Assembly: GCA_928212115.1 (NCBI GenBank)
Contig: CAKMRJ010005523.1
Location: 99,203,486-99,267,485, forward strand
Length of the DNA: 64,000 nt
DNA from: Lactuca virosa
Lineage: Eukaryota; Streptophyta; Magnoliopsida; Asterales; Asteraceae
Direction: 5' to 3'
The position numbers and the translations under genes are program-made. Below, in pieces: positions 10,910 to 20,339 of the stretch. The notes beneath the pieces were generated by a model. It was not told the origin of the DNA and made no database searches. It saw nothing but the letters and a program-made list of their open reading frames with translations. The stretch's first letter is position 1, and each line of letters begins with the position of its first letter.

Positions 10910-12240
10910 ATGCAAAACAATCCAGTGGAGGGGGAGCAATTGGATTCGAATACTCTAGTTCAGGAAGAGCATTCTTTCGAGGGGGAGAATGGAAGAGTGA
11001 ATGCTAATGTTGAGGGGGAGCATAATGTTGAGGGGGAGCATAATGTTGAGGGGGAGAATTTAGAAAACATTGAGAATAATAATGATTTTGATGATGTTTG
11101 TTCGATTGTAGGCTCAAATAACGATGATATATACGAAGATGCACCTTTGGAATTTGATCCAGCATATCCGCCAATGGAAAAGTGGACAAAAGATCATCCG
11201 AAGGATCAAGTAATTGGGAATCCACAAGAGGGAGTTTTAACAAGAGCTCAAATTCGTGCAAAGAATGAGGTATTGAATACTCATCAAGAATTTTGCATGT
11301 TCAATGTTTTCATCTCTAAAATTGAACCAAAAACAGTTAAGATTGCAATGGAACACTCAGATTGGGTTGTTGCAATGCAATCTGAATTGTCTGAATTTGA
11401 ACGAAACAAGGTTTGGAGATTAATTCCTAAACCTGAAAATGTTTCGATTGTCGGGTTAAAATGGATTTCAAAAATAAAACCGACAAAGATGGAAATATTG
11501 TTCGAAACAAAGCCAGACTTGTTGTTAAAGGATATTCACAACAAGAAGGAATCGACTATGAAGAAACTTTTGCCCCTGTCGCAAGACTCGAGGCGGTTCG
11601 TATATTTCTGGCTTATGCAGCTCACAAAGATTTTGATGTTTATCAAATGGACGTGAAGTGTGCATTTCTAAATGGAGAGCTTGAAGAAACTGTTTACGTG
11701 GAACAACCCCCAGGTTTTATTAACGAAGAATTTCCAAATCATGTTTATATTTTAGATAAGGCAGTTTATGGTTTGAAACAAGCACCACGAGCATGGTATG
11801 CAACTCTTACCTCATTTTTGAAACAATCTAAATTTAAACAAGGATCAGTTGATCCCACATTATTTCGAAAGAAAGTGGGGAATCATCTAATGCTTGTTCA
11901 AATTTATGTTGATGATATTATTTTTGGCTCAACTGACCCTGCTTTGTCTAGAGAATTCGAAGATTTGATGAAAAGTAAGTTCGAAATGAGCATGATGGGA
12001 AAAATCAATAATTTTCTGGGACTGAATATTCGTCAAAACAGAGAAGGGATTTTTTAATCAGGAAAAATATACGAAGAAACTGCTCGAAAAATTTGGGTTG
12101 ACGAATAGCACAAAGTTACGAGTTCCAATGGCAACGGGCATCAAGCTAACATCGTCGTTAGATAAACCTGTTGTTGACATAACTTTATATAGGAGCATGA
12201 TTGGTTAATTACTTTATCTCACAGCAAGTAGACCTGATAT
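10910..12240 (+). pseudogene. copia-A reverse transcriptase with acidic, PPT-like linker
   Basis: 10910-11100 is an acidic linker with five VEGE/FEGE repeats encoded by gagggggag motifs. RT proper starts near 11180 (YPPMEKWTKDHP) with SDWVVAMQSELSEFE and NKVWRLIPKP. A single-base frame change near 11460 leads to NKARLVVKGYSQQEGIDYEE, FAPVARLEAVRIFLAYAA, QMDVKCAFLNGEL, VYGLKQAPRAWY and the catalytic IYVDDIIFGST (about 11906-11938). The frame ends at TAA 12055-12057, and the remaining thumb region continues in other frames to 12240. The YVDDIIFG box and the MSMMGKINNFLGL region match the Sirevirus style. Confidence 0.92.
10928..11056 (+). repeat. Five GAGGGGGAG motifs matching the PPT core, inside pol
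   Basis: Motifs at 10928, 10979, 11012, 11030 and 11048; the last three are spaced exactly 18 bp. All are in frame and read (V/F)EGE. The core aggggga is the same as that of the polypurine tract at 18061-18072; another aagggggag lies at 16768 within the third ORF. Confidence 0.9.
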
Positions 12241-12871
12241 CATGTTTTCTGTGTGTAATTGTGCTAGGTATCAGTCTAATCCACGAGAACCACATCTCAC
12301 TGCTGTGAAGAATATCTTTCGTTATCTTAAAGGAACAATTTCGTTAGGATTGTGGTATCCTTCGAAAACTGGGTTCTTTGTACAAGCATATTCGGATGCA
12401 GACTTGGGTGGTTGTAATCTTGATCGAAAAAGTACAAGTGGTGGATGTCAATTTCTCGATGGCAAATTGGTGAGCTGGCAGTCGAAAAAGCAAACATGTG
12501 TATCAATTTCAACAGCTGAAGCAGAATATGTGGCTACTGCTGCTTGCACTTCACAAATAATATGGATCCAGAGTCAATTGCGTGATTATGCAATAAATAT
12601 GAAAAAGATTCCATTATATTGTGATTCTCAAAGTGCGATAATAATTTGTCATAATCCTGTGCAGCATTCGAAGACTAAACATATAGCTCTTCGTTATCAT
12701 TTTATCAAAGATCACGTGGAGGATGGGAATATTGAAGTACATTTCGTGAAAACAACTGATCAGTTAGCTGATATTTTCACGAAACCTTTAGATGAAAAAT
12801 CCCTTGTGAGAATTATAGAGGGACTTGGAATGATCGATGGAAATTCTGTTCCATGCGAAAAAGAAGAATGA
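12241..12871 (+). pseudogene. copia-A RNase H
   Basis: 209 open codons. DADLGG carries the first acidic residue, KSTSGGCQFLDGKLVSW the family core, STAEAEYVA the second and DSQSAI the third; HIALRYHFIKDHVEDG and TDQLADIFTKPLDEKSL are the standard end of copia pol. This domain itself is uninterrupted; it is called a pseudogene only because upstream pol is broken. Its close relative in copia-B is cut at the residues equivalent to DSQSAI by gypsy-A. Confidence 0.93.
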
Positions 12872-13435
12872 TGCATGATAAGGAATGAATCAGAGGCGCT
12901 GAATAAAAGACAAGGCAAAGTCATTCAGCATTCAGATGTTACTGTTCATAGTCAACGCTTCGACCCCTTCGAATTCCAACATTTGTTACTTATTTTAAGG
13001 GTTGATTCAGAGGTTACTGTTCATAGTCAACGCTTCGACTCCTTCGAATTCGTACATTTGTCACTTATAAAGGGATGATAAAATTTCGTGTTTTTGTAAC
13101 AAGTACAATATATTTTAAATTTTCGAAAAATCAAAAATCCAAAAAAGATTTTCTTTTATTTTTGTCTTTTAATTTTCGAAAATTCAAAAATCCAAAAAGA
13201 TTTTCATTTATTTTTGTATTGTCATTTAATTTTCGAAAATTCAAAAATCCAAAAAGATTTTCGTTTGTTTTGTCATTTAATTTTCGAAAATTCAAAAATC
13301 CAAAAATATTTTCGTTTGTTTTGTCATTTAATTTTCGAAAATTCAAAAATTCAAAAAGATTTTCGTTTGTTCTGTCTTTATTTTCGAAAAATCAAAACAA
13401 CAAAAATATTTTGATTCTTATTTCTTTTTAGTATT
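12872..13435 (+). repeat. Two tandem repeat arrays after pol
   Basis: Array 1: a 75-bp unit repeated twice (12933-13007, 13008-about 13080), each starting cagaNgttactgttcatagtc. Array 2: about six units of roughly 52 bp (about 13119-13430) built on attttcgaaaattcaaaaatc followed by a T-rich arm; ttttcgaaaa is itself palindromic. The repeats create spurious ORFs on both strands (13075-13431) that I do not regard as genes. Confidence 0.9.
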
Positions 13436-14760
13436 TTGTTGCAGATTATCATGAAGATTCAACGGGGATTATGCTTGCAGTACTAGGGTCAGGTACATTT
13501 TTCGTATGAATTGACAAATTTGTCATCATTCGAACTAGTTAGGTTGTCCCTAGAAGCATGCTGCTGTATGTTGACCAAAGCCTCCATGACTCAATGTGTG
13601 TGTACGAAAGCCTTAATGAAATTATTCATACGAAGATTTCTTCCCAATCAGGCTATTTTATTCACATTAGTCTCTCAGCTACCTTACTCTTCTCAAAATG
13701 AGTTAAGAGTTTATTGTTTGGTCCAAATATAACAGAGGTACTTTTCGTGTCTTACATCAATCTTTTTCATCCATAAAGTTCTTACACGATCACACACGAA
13801 GACATATGTCCGAGAGGTCTCTGATCAAACCCATCGAGACTTAGATATATCAAAACTCTGTGTTTATGATCTGACATCATGAGACCGTGATGAAAGTGAA
13901 ACCCAATTTTCATTACCTTTTTTAAGGAATTGACGGGGAACTAAGTTCCAGATTTTCACGAAACTTTTGTTTCTGTACCAAAATTCGAAACTCCAAATCA
14001 TATTCATTTCGAGTGAGTGGTCTTGATCAAACATTCGAAATCCACGATGTTTGTTACCCAACAAGATCCAGCACACAAATTTTTTTCTTGAATATGATTT
14101 CCATGTGAGTTTCATTCGAATGTCCTTGTCATTTCAAAATTTATCTAAATCAACTTGTCACTGACTACACTGGTCAAACAAGTAATTTCTGTTACAATTT
14201 CTCACCTTATGTTTAGGATGACATGTAAAGAAAATTTTGAACTATACACGAAGCATTATAAAAGAAGCCCTTCGATACTTATCAACAAGTATTCGATTGT
14301 AATTCACGGGAACCCACACAAGCTATTGATCATTTCTCTTAATGATTAATAAAGTAATCTATGCCCGGGATTTCATCTGCTTTTGTGTCAATGGTTTGAC
14401 ATCACAATATCCCCTATTTTTCTTATCTTTGTTTCTCGTCTATATTCTTTGGAACACTGCACTCACGAAATCCTTGAGGTTCTGAGTAATACCAACTCAG
14501 GCTGATGATTTCGAACTTCTGGCGTATGACTTCGCTTTTCACCCCCAAAAGTGAAAGAGCCTTGCTTCCATTCGAAGGGTTCTGACGGTTACAATTTTCT
14601 TGGGGATTACATGACAGGCTGTTTATAAATGACGTATGGTATTCTGTTCGTTTTTCAAGGCGATGTGACAGCTACTTTTTGACGCATGGCTACTTTTACG
14701 CAGTAATGGTCCGATTTTCAAGGTGCCACGTCGGATATCATTAAATACATATCCCGCTTC
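13436..14760 (+). other. copia-A non-coding spacer before the third ORF
   Basis: About 1.3 kb without a credible ORF. Contains scattered ttcgaa motifs like the rest of copia-A, two similar phrases 'ttttcaaggcgatgtgac' (about 14652) and 'ttttcaaggtgccacgtc' (about 14713), and otherwise nothing I recognise. Confidence 0.6.
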
Positions 14761-14782
14761 AAATTCAAATTTAAGGGTTACA

Positions 14783-14876
14783 TATAAAAGGGAATTCAAG
14801 GGTTCATTGTCAGTTTACGCGATCAAAAAGCAAATTTCCCAAATTCTCTGTTCATCATCATCTTCAAACCCTAACA
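14783..14876 (+). promoter_or_regulatory. Promoter-like block upstream of the third ORF
   Basis: A TATA box tataaaag at 14783-14790 stands 87 bp before the ATG at 14877. Between them is a pyrimidine-rich leader resembling a plant 5' UTR (ttctctgttcatcatcatc, then aaccctaaca). The start context acaATGG has A at -3 and G at +4. Upstream (14731-14739) is gtgccacgtc with the CACGT core. Together these suggest a promoter independent of the LTR; the call rests on sequence resemblance only. Confidence 0.5.
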
Positions 14877-15999
14877 ATGGCGACTTCTGCTCATGTCGAT
14901 TCTCATACCACTGAAGATGCTTCTTCCGTACCAATAATGAAGATTCAACCAACTAACTATTACGTAGAGGGTGGAGTTTCTCAATACCCGGAAGAATTGA
15001 AGATGATCATCGTTGCCTTGAAGAACTCTGTTTTATCTAAGGCGATGTTCAATTCTTTCTCTGTTCCATTGTCCTGGCTTTCTCAAGCAGGATCAACTGC
15101 GACTTACAACAAAGCATCTGATACGATTACTTTTCATCTGGTGAACGACAAAAAGGTCAGACTAAAACAAGAAACTCTTTTGCCAAATTCTTGATATTCC
15201 GAATTCGCCTCCATATGTTTCATTTACTTTTCCACAAATCGTTCACATGTTTAATGAGATGGGATATCAGCCACCATTGTCTAAGATTAGTGATTTTAAG
15301 AAGTCTGGTCTTCCATGCTTATGGAATTTCTTATTTGGTATTTTTCTACGATGTTTGACTGGGAGATCTGCTGGTCTTGATAAAGGAAGAATGGAGGTTT
15401 ATGCCATGGTTGCTGGCATTTATTATGATCTTCAAGTAGAATATTCTACACAGTTGTGGAAGGAATTTCAAAAAGGTGTAGAACACACGAATGCTATTCA
15501 TGGTATTTCGTATGCAAGATACTGGAGTTTGATCTTGCAATACTTTTACAATAAGGAAGGGATTTTGGTACCCAATGATGAAGACAAAGCAGTTTTTCAA
15601 TCATACCACTATCCGAAGGATGTCTCAGATAATGCTGAAGCTTTTCCACCAGTTGCTCGTATTCCAGATGCTATGCTTAAAAGAGTTGATCCTTCGAACT
15701 CTGTATTGGTGGCATATTTGAAGACTATTGATTCTTCAATCGAAATTGGCATAGTCTTGGATAGAGATGATACGAAATCCAAGAAGACGAAGAAGATTGA
15801 AACTGAGTCAAAATCTTCGAAATCTCCAAAGAAGAAGCCTGAAACCATTGAAGTATCTGTTGCTGAGACTCAAGTGATTGAGCCCATTCTTGAAGAAACA
15901 CAAGAGAATGTAATCATTCCTTCGAAGACTGGAATGTTTCGAAGAATCAAAATGAAGTCCACCCACAAAAGCAAGTCTCCTACACACAAAGTGGTTTGA
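14877..15999 (+). pseudogene. copia-A third ORF, N-terminal domain
   Basis: Starts MATSAHVDSHTTEDASS. The first frame (14877-15194) has YPEELKMIIVALKNSVLSKA and SWLSQAGSTATYNKASDTI; a frame change near 15175 leads to 15247-15999, with IVHMFNEMGYQPPLS, KKSGLPCLWNFLFGIFLRCL, TGRSAGLDKGRMEVYAMVAG and YARYWSLILQYF, followed by a lysine/serine-rich tail (KSKKTKKIETESKSSKSPKK). I associate this globular domain with an uncharacterised protein found in many Asteraceae copia elements between pol and the 3' LTR; its function is unknown. No signal peptide. The one hydrophobic stretch (LWNFLFGIF) is too short to be a confident membrane segment. Confidence 0.6.
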
Positions 16000-16060
16000 A
16001 AACCTCAAATCACTCATCAAGGTGTGTTAATTCGAGAAGTGCCAGCACCTATTTCTTCCG

Positions 16061-17276
16061 GTGTCTAAGAAACGAAGGGCTGAGGATATGGCCAAGCGTT
16101 TGTCAAAGAAGAAGAAGAAGAAGACTCGAAAACTTGTCATTTCTACTGAGTCAATAGAAGATGATGAGGAACGAATTCCAGAAACTCCTGAGCAGAAAAT
16201 CATCATACCACCCGAATATTTGATTACCAAGTCAGTTTCTGAGGCGGTTCGAACTTCAGGCATCCCTGCACACGTATCTGATACGGATGCAAATGTCGAT
16301 ATGGGTGAATGAGGTTCGAAAAATGAAGCTCAAGGTCATGCTACTTCACGAAGTGAAGAAAGTAAGGGAGGAAGTAAGGGAGGATGTAAATTTGCAGATT
16401 CACGAACTTCGTGAACATATACAAAAAGAAATTGGCACTGTTCAACAAGATTATGCATCCTTAAATCAGAAGGTTGATATCATTTGTGACGCAGTCACAC
16501 GTTTTGTTAAGTTGTATGAAAGTTTGAGTCCTCAAATAACTCAACTTTCAACATTCGAAAGTGCAAGCTTTGAGGAAGTGTTTAAGTTGCTCAAAGAGTT
16601 AAAGGAGATTTCTGATAAGCCGGTTTCTTCTCCATTGATTACTCCTGAATTTTTATTTCAGAAGTTTATCCAATTCGAAGCCATTCTCAACAAACAACTT
16701 GCTCCTCTTTTTCGCATATCCAGCCTTCTTCCAACAACAACTGCCCCGCCTGTTTTCACAGGGGTGCAAGGGGGAGAAAGAAAAACGACTGAGTCGAAGG
16801 CTAGTGGTGAGGATGCGAAAGTTGTGGGAAAAGTTTTTCCTTCAAATATTCCAACAACAAAACCAGTAATAGTTTTGGCTGAACTGGTTACTTCAACAGT
16901 TGTAACAACAATGCCAATTGCAAGACCAATTTCGAAAGGAATTGTGATTGGTAAATCTTCGGAGACTGGTGGGAGTGGTTTGAATCCAAAAGAGAAAATT
17001 GACAATCCAGACTTGAAAGATAAAGGGAAATCAATTGTAGTGGAAAAATCGAAAGAGGAAAAGAAGGCTGAAGCGGAAGCTGAACATGAAAAACTGAGGA
17101 TTATTCAAAGCATTATGACTCAGCATGCTAGTGATCCGAAGGGAATGGATAAAGGTGATCCAACTAAACACTATATTTACGAAACAATTGAGGCCAAGGT
17201 TGCTTTTAATCACATGTATACATTCGAGAAGAAACCAAAGCAAAGTTATTTGGTCACGAATACTGATGCAAGCTAG
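16061..17276 (+). pseudogene. copia-A third ORF, central coiled-coil region
   Basis: Stops and frame changes around 16000-16060 and 16290 separate this part from the N-terminal domain. 16061-16312 is basic (KKRRAEDMAKRLSKKKKKK). 16287-17276 has a heptad-like helical stretch (about 16310-16620: VREDVNLQIHELREHIQKE, then LNQKVDIICDAVTRF), a low-complexity Pro/Thr/Ser section, then a charged stretch with KSKEEKKAEAEAEHEKLR and the start of the C-terminal domain. It ends at TAG 17274-17276, which is in frame with the next piece. It could be a self-association region. Confidence 0.55.
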
Positions 17277-18041
17277 CTGGATTTTCCCATAAACGAAATG
17301 ATGTTTATCATGCCTCAGTTCAAAGCAGAAGGGAATTTTAAAAATAAGGATGAAGGTACACACATGAAAATTCGTTTTCATGCTGTTCTTGGAAAAGCTC
17401 CTGAGGAAGTTTGGTCTTTAATAAAAATCAAGAAGGTCATAAGTATGAAAAAGGATGTGATTTTCGAAAACACAGTCCAAAATTTCAAGTATGTGGTTGC
17501 CAGGGCAAATGGAAATATTTGCGAATTCACTGTTGCAGATTTTCCATTAATGAACTTGTATGATCTTATACAAGTTGCATTACTTTTGAAAGACAAATCA
17601 TTCTCATACCTTCAAAACACAGAACCGGATGAATTCAAGCTTGGAGTAGCTCACATCAAGATTTTTATCGAAAACTATTATGAGTGCTTGGCACTAACAG
17701 ATGTTGAATTAGCTACTGCCAAAGGAATGGAAATTAAAGCTCCGATGGCTCCTACGAAGACTCGGGCGGAATTGAAGAAGTATGCTGATGGTGAAATTTG
17801 CCTGAAGCCTTTTGGAATGGTCTTCGCAGGAAAAGACAAAGCTGGAAAAGCTAAACGATTCTTGTTCCAGGCAAGCGAAGTGGAGAGATATTCAACGTCT
17901 CACTATACAAATTTAATTGTTCGTATGAATGATTGCAAGAAGAACAATGAAGGAGACAAGAAAGAGCTGAAGAAGATTATCTCCTGGTACACGGAGATTC
18001 GAAGAGTGTTGCTGTATTCCATCACACTTCTTACAAATTGA
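17277..18041 (+). pseudogene. copia-A third ORF, C-terminal domain
   Basis: Same reading phase as 16287-17276, separated only by TAG 17274-17276. About 255 codons, ending 31 bp before the 3' LTR. Landmarks: INEMMFIMPQF, GKAPEEVWSLIKIKKVIS, FTVADFPLMNLYDLIQVALL, ENYYECLALTDVELATAKG, GMVFAGKDKAGKAKRFLFQ and KKIISWYTEIRRVLL. I recognise the 'ADFPLMNLYDLI...LLKDK' pattern from proteins of lettuce-type retrotransposons but know of no assigned function. No membrane segment or cleavage motif supports an envelope role. The stop codon lies inside otherwise continuous similarity, so it looks like decay. Confidence 0.6.
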
Positions 18042-18060
18042 AGACTTCGACTATGATTAC

Positions 18061-18072
18061 AAAGGGGGAGAT
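18061..18072 (+). other. copia-A polypurine tract
   Basis: aaagggggagat immediately before the 3' LTR; primes plus-strand DNA synthesis in LTR elements. Confidence 0.92.
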
Positions 18073-18396
18073 TGTAAGGGTCGAATTGTTGTAATTAGTC
18101 GAAGTATGTTTTGGACTCTTCGAATGTTTTATAATGTATTTTACTAGGGCGCTTTTATTCGAAGCTTTAGAGTCAACGCCTTAGTATATTTTTTGTATGC
18201 TTTCAGTTCCCTATAAATAGGGTTATTTACGAGAGTTAGAAAAAGTACTTTTACAGACTTGTCTATTGTACTCTGTAAAGAATTCGAAAGCATAATAGAG
18301 CATAACAAGATCATATTTACATCCTGTGTTCAAATCTCGTATTCTAACTTGAATTCATACTCTGATTAATTCATTACTCGATTCATTGGTTCATCA
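18073..18396 (+). repeat. copia-A 3' LTR
   Basis: 324 bp, six substitutions relative to 5348-5671; TATA palindrome at 18209-18222. Followed by the ATATC target copy at 18397-18401. Confidence 0.96.
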
Positions 18397-20304
18397 ATAT
18401 CTAGGAATCTGTGTAATGGAATCTAAAAGAGGGATATTAATTTAAGCCTTTAGGAACATTGCTATGATTTCGTCATCTTCCTGTTCTCTCTTTGTGCTTG
18501 TTAGGCTTGAAGGAAATGGAGCTGGTGTGACTTTCACTTCGGTCTCTATTGGCTTCTTTAACCTTGAAGTATTTTTCCTTTCCTCTTCTTTGACAGCTTC
18601 TTCTACCTCAATCTCTTTCTCTTCCTCTTCTTCATCCGACATCCTTGGGCCGTCATAGATTTTCTCACCTCTTAAAGTAATGGCACATGCATTGTGTTTC
18701 AGGTTCTTCTCGGTTTGAGATGGTAGCTTGCCTTGTGATTCCATCTTACTCATGGATTGAGCAAGTTGTAACACTTGTTGCTCCAAGCTTTTTATGCTTG
18801 CCTTGGTTTCTTGTTGGAAGCTTTGAGTGCTAGTGGCAAGGCTTTTGACAATATTTTCTAGTGACATGCTTGATGAACCCGCTTGTGGAGGTGGTTGTTG
18901 TGGATGCCTTGGCTAGAAATTTTGAGGTTGAAAAGGTGGTCTTTGTTGATTTTGGGGAAATGGTGGTCTTTGTTGGTATTGATGTGGTTGATTTGGTTGA
19001 TAATTTCCGTGTTGATTTCCTCCCCAACCTTCATTGTTGCTCCATATTTGGTAAGCCCATGGCTGCTCAAATCCCCTTTGGTTTGATCCGGAATATCCTC
19101 TGAAAGCATTTGCTTCCACATAATCCTCATCTTGAAGTTGTGGGCACATATCGGTTGGGTGCCCCACTTGAGTGCAAATACCGCACGGTTGGGGTGTGGG
19201 TTGCACACCTTTGTCTTTGGCTAGCATCATAACCACTTTCGTAAGCTCAGAAAATTGAGCTTCAGTTTGAGGAGTTTGGACCTCTTTTACACCTCGGGGT
19301 GCATCTGTGTACCATTCTTCATCTTGGCTTGAATGTTTAGAATATTCAACCATGTTCTTGATTAGGTTGCAGATTTTAGTTGGAGTCTTGTCGGGTAAAG
19401 ATCCGTCACTTGAAGTATTGAGAAGCCTTCTTTCCATTAGAGCCATTCCTTCAATGAAATATTGGAGGAGTTGGTACTCGGTAATTCCGTGCTTAGGACA
19501 ACGGGCACAAAGTTTCTTGAATCTCTCCCAATATGTGTGGAAAGCTTCTCTCTTATGTTGCTTAATTCCAATGATTTCCCTCTGTAGGGATGAAGCTTTC
19601 ATCTCGGGAATATATTTATCCAAAAAGAGGCGTGCAAGATCCACCCAAGTAGTAACCGTCCCCGGTGGAAGGTCATAGAGCCAGTCTTTTGTTGCGTCTT
19701 GCACCGCGAAGGGGAATGCCCTAAGCTTGATTTGATCCTACATGACATTGTGTGGCTTCATGCCCACACACACAACATGAAATTCTGTTAGAAACTTGTG
19801 GGGATCTTCATTCTCCAGACCTCTAAAATTTGGGAGTAAGTGGATGAGTCCGGATTTCAATTCAAGATTTGTGGCTGCCAGATAGGTGATGCAACGAGGT
19901 TGTTGAGTAACCTCTTGTCTCGACCATTGACGAAGGTTTTGTTCGGGTGGTGGGTTTGGAGGTGGATTTCCTCCATGGTTATCTCCCATGGTATGAATGG
20001 TGGTTGAAGTTTCTGTGGGTGTAGTGTTTGGGATATTATGAGTAGGTGAAGAGGGTGGAGTGGTACTTCTGGGTGAGGTTGGTTGAGATGAGAGTGATAG
20101 GCTTTCTGTTTCTGATGCGGATACACTTGAGAGGGGTATGTCCTCCCAAATGTTGATGACTGGGGGATTGGATGATGAAGAAGTACCGAAAACCGGTTGC
20201 CTCTTACGAAGCTTGGCTTGCTTCCTTAACTTCTTTGCAGTCTTCTCTATCTCCGAGTCAATTGGAAATGGCATACCTGTACGGAAAGATCTAGGCATAA
20301 ACAA
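18397..20304 (-). pseudogene. gypsy-A gag
   Basis: The frame opens at ATG 20304, 15 bp inside the PBS. 20304-19738 is Ser/Pro-rich and ends in the first part of the retrotransposon gag domain (LIHLLPNFRGLENEDPHKFL). After a stop near 19738 the domain continues at 19704: DWLYDLPPGTVTTWVDLARL, FLDKYIPEMKASSLQREI, FHTYWERFKKLCARCPKHG and YFIEGMALMERRLL. A zinc knuckle CGICTQVGHPTDMC lies at about 19140-19190. After a frame change near 18910-18860, 18867-18442 is a Glu-rich tail ending EDDEIIAMFLKA. The copia-A target copy at 18397-18401 interrupts the reading just after; the sequence resumes at 5342. Confidence 0.88.
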
Positions 20305-20318
20305 TTAGTTACACCGTG

Positions 20319-20336
20319 TCCCCGGCAACGACACCA
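20319..20336 (-). other. gypsy-A primer binding site
   Basis: On the minus strand tggtgtcgttgccgggga, three bases from the LTR. It differs by one base from the tggcgccgttgccgggga site usual in Athila/Tat elements. Confidence 0.88.
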
Positions 20337-20339
20337 ATT

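Larger units (their letters stand above)
5348..18396 (+). mobile_element. copia-A: 13.0-kb Sirevirus-like Ty1/copia element with a third ORF
   Basis: A complete element with 324-bp LTRs (5348-5671, 18073-18396), perfect ATATC target copies, PBS at 5674 and polypurine tract at 18061. Order: gag, protease, integrase, RT, RNase H (copia order), then about 2 kb of spacer and a third ORF. The Sirevirus-like placement rests on the IYVDDIIFGST box, a very long gag, the extra 3' ORF and multiple PPT-like motifs, all features I recall for that genus; the short LTRs are unlike SIRE1. It interrupts gypsy-A between gag and protease. LTR divergence is 6 of 324 sites (1.9%), so it is fairly young, although every ORF already has stops or frameshifts. 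Confidence 0.95.

Noticed and set aside
13075..13431. 118-codon ORF with repeated FNFRKFKNPKRFSF
   Set aside because: Produced by the ~52-bp tandem array; both strands give similar spurious ORFs and it has no start context or domain.
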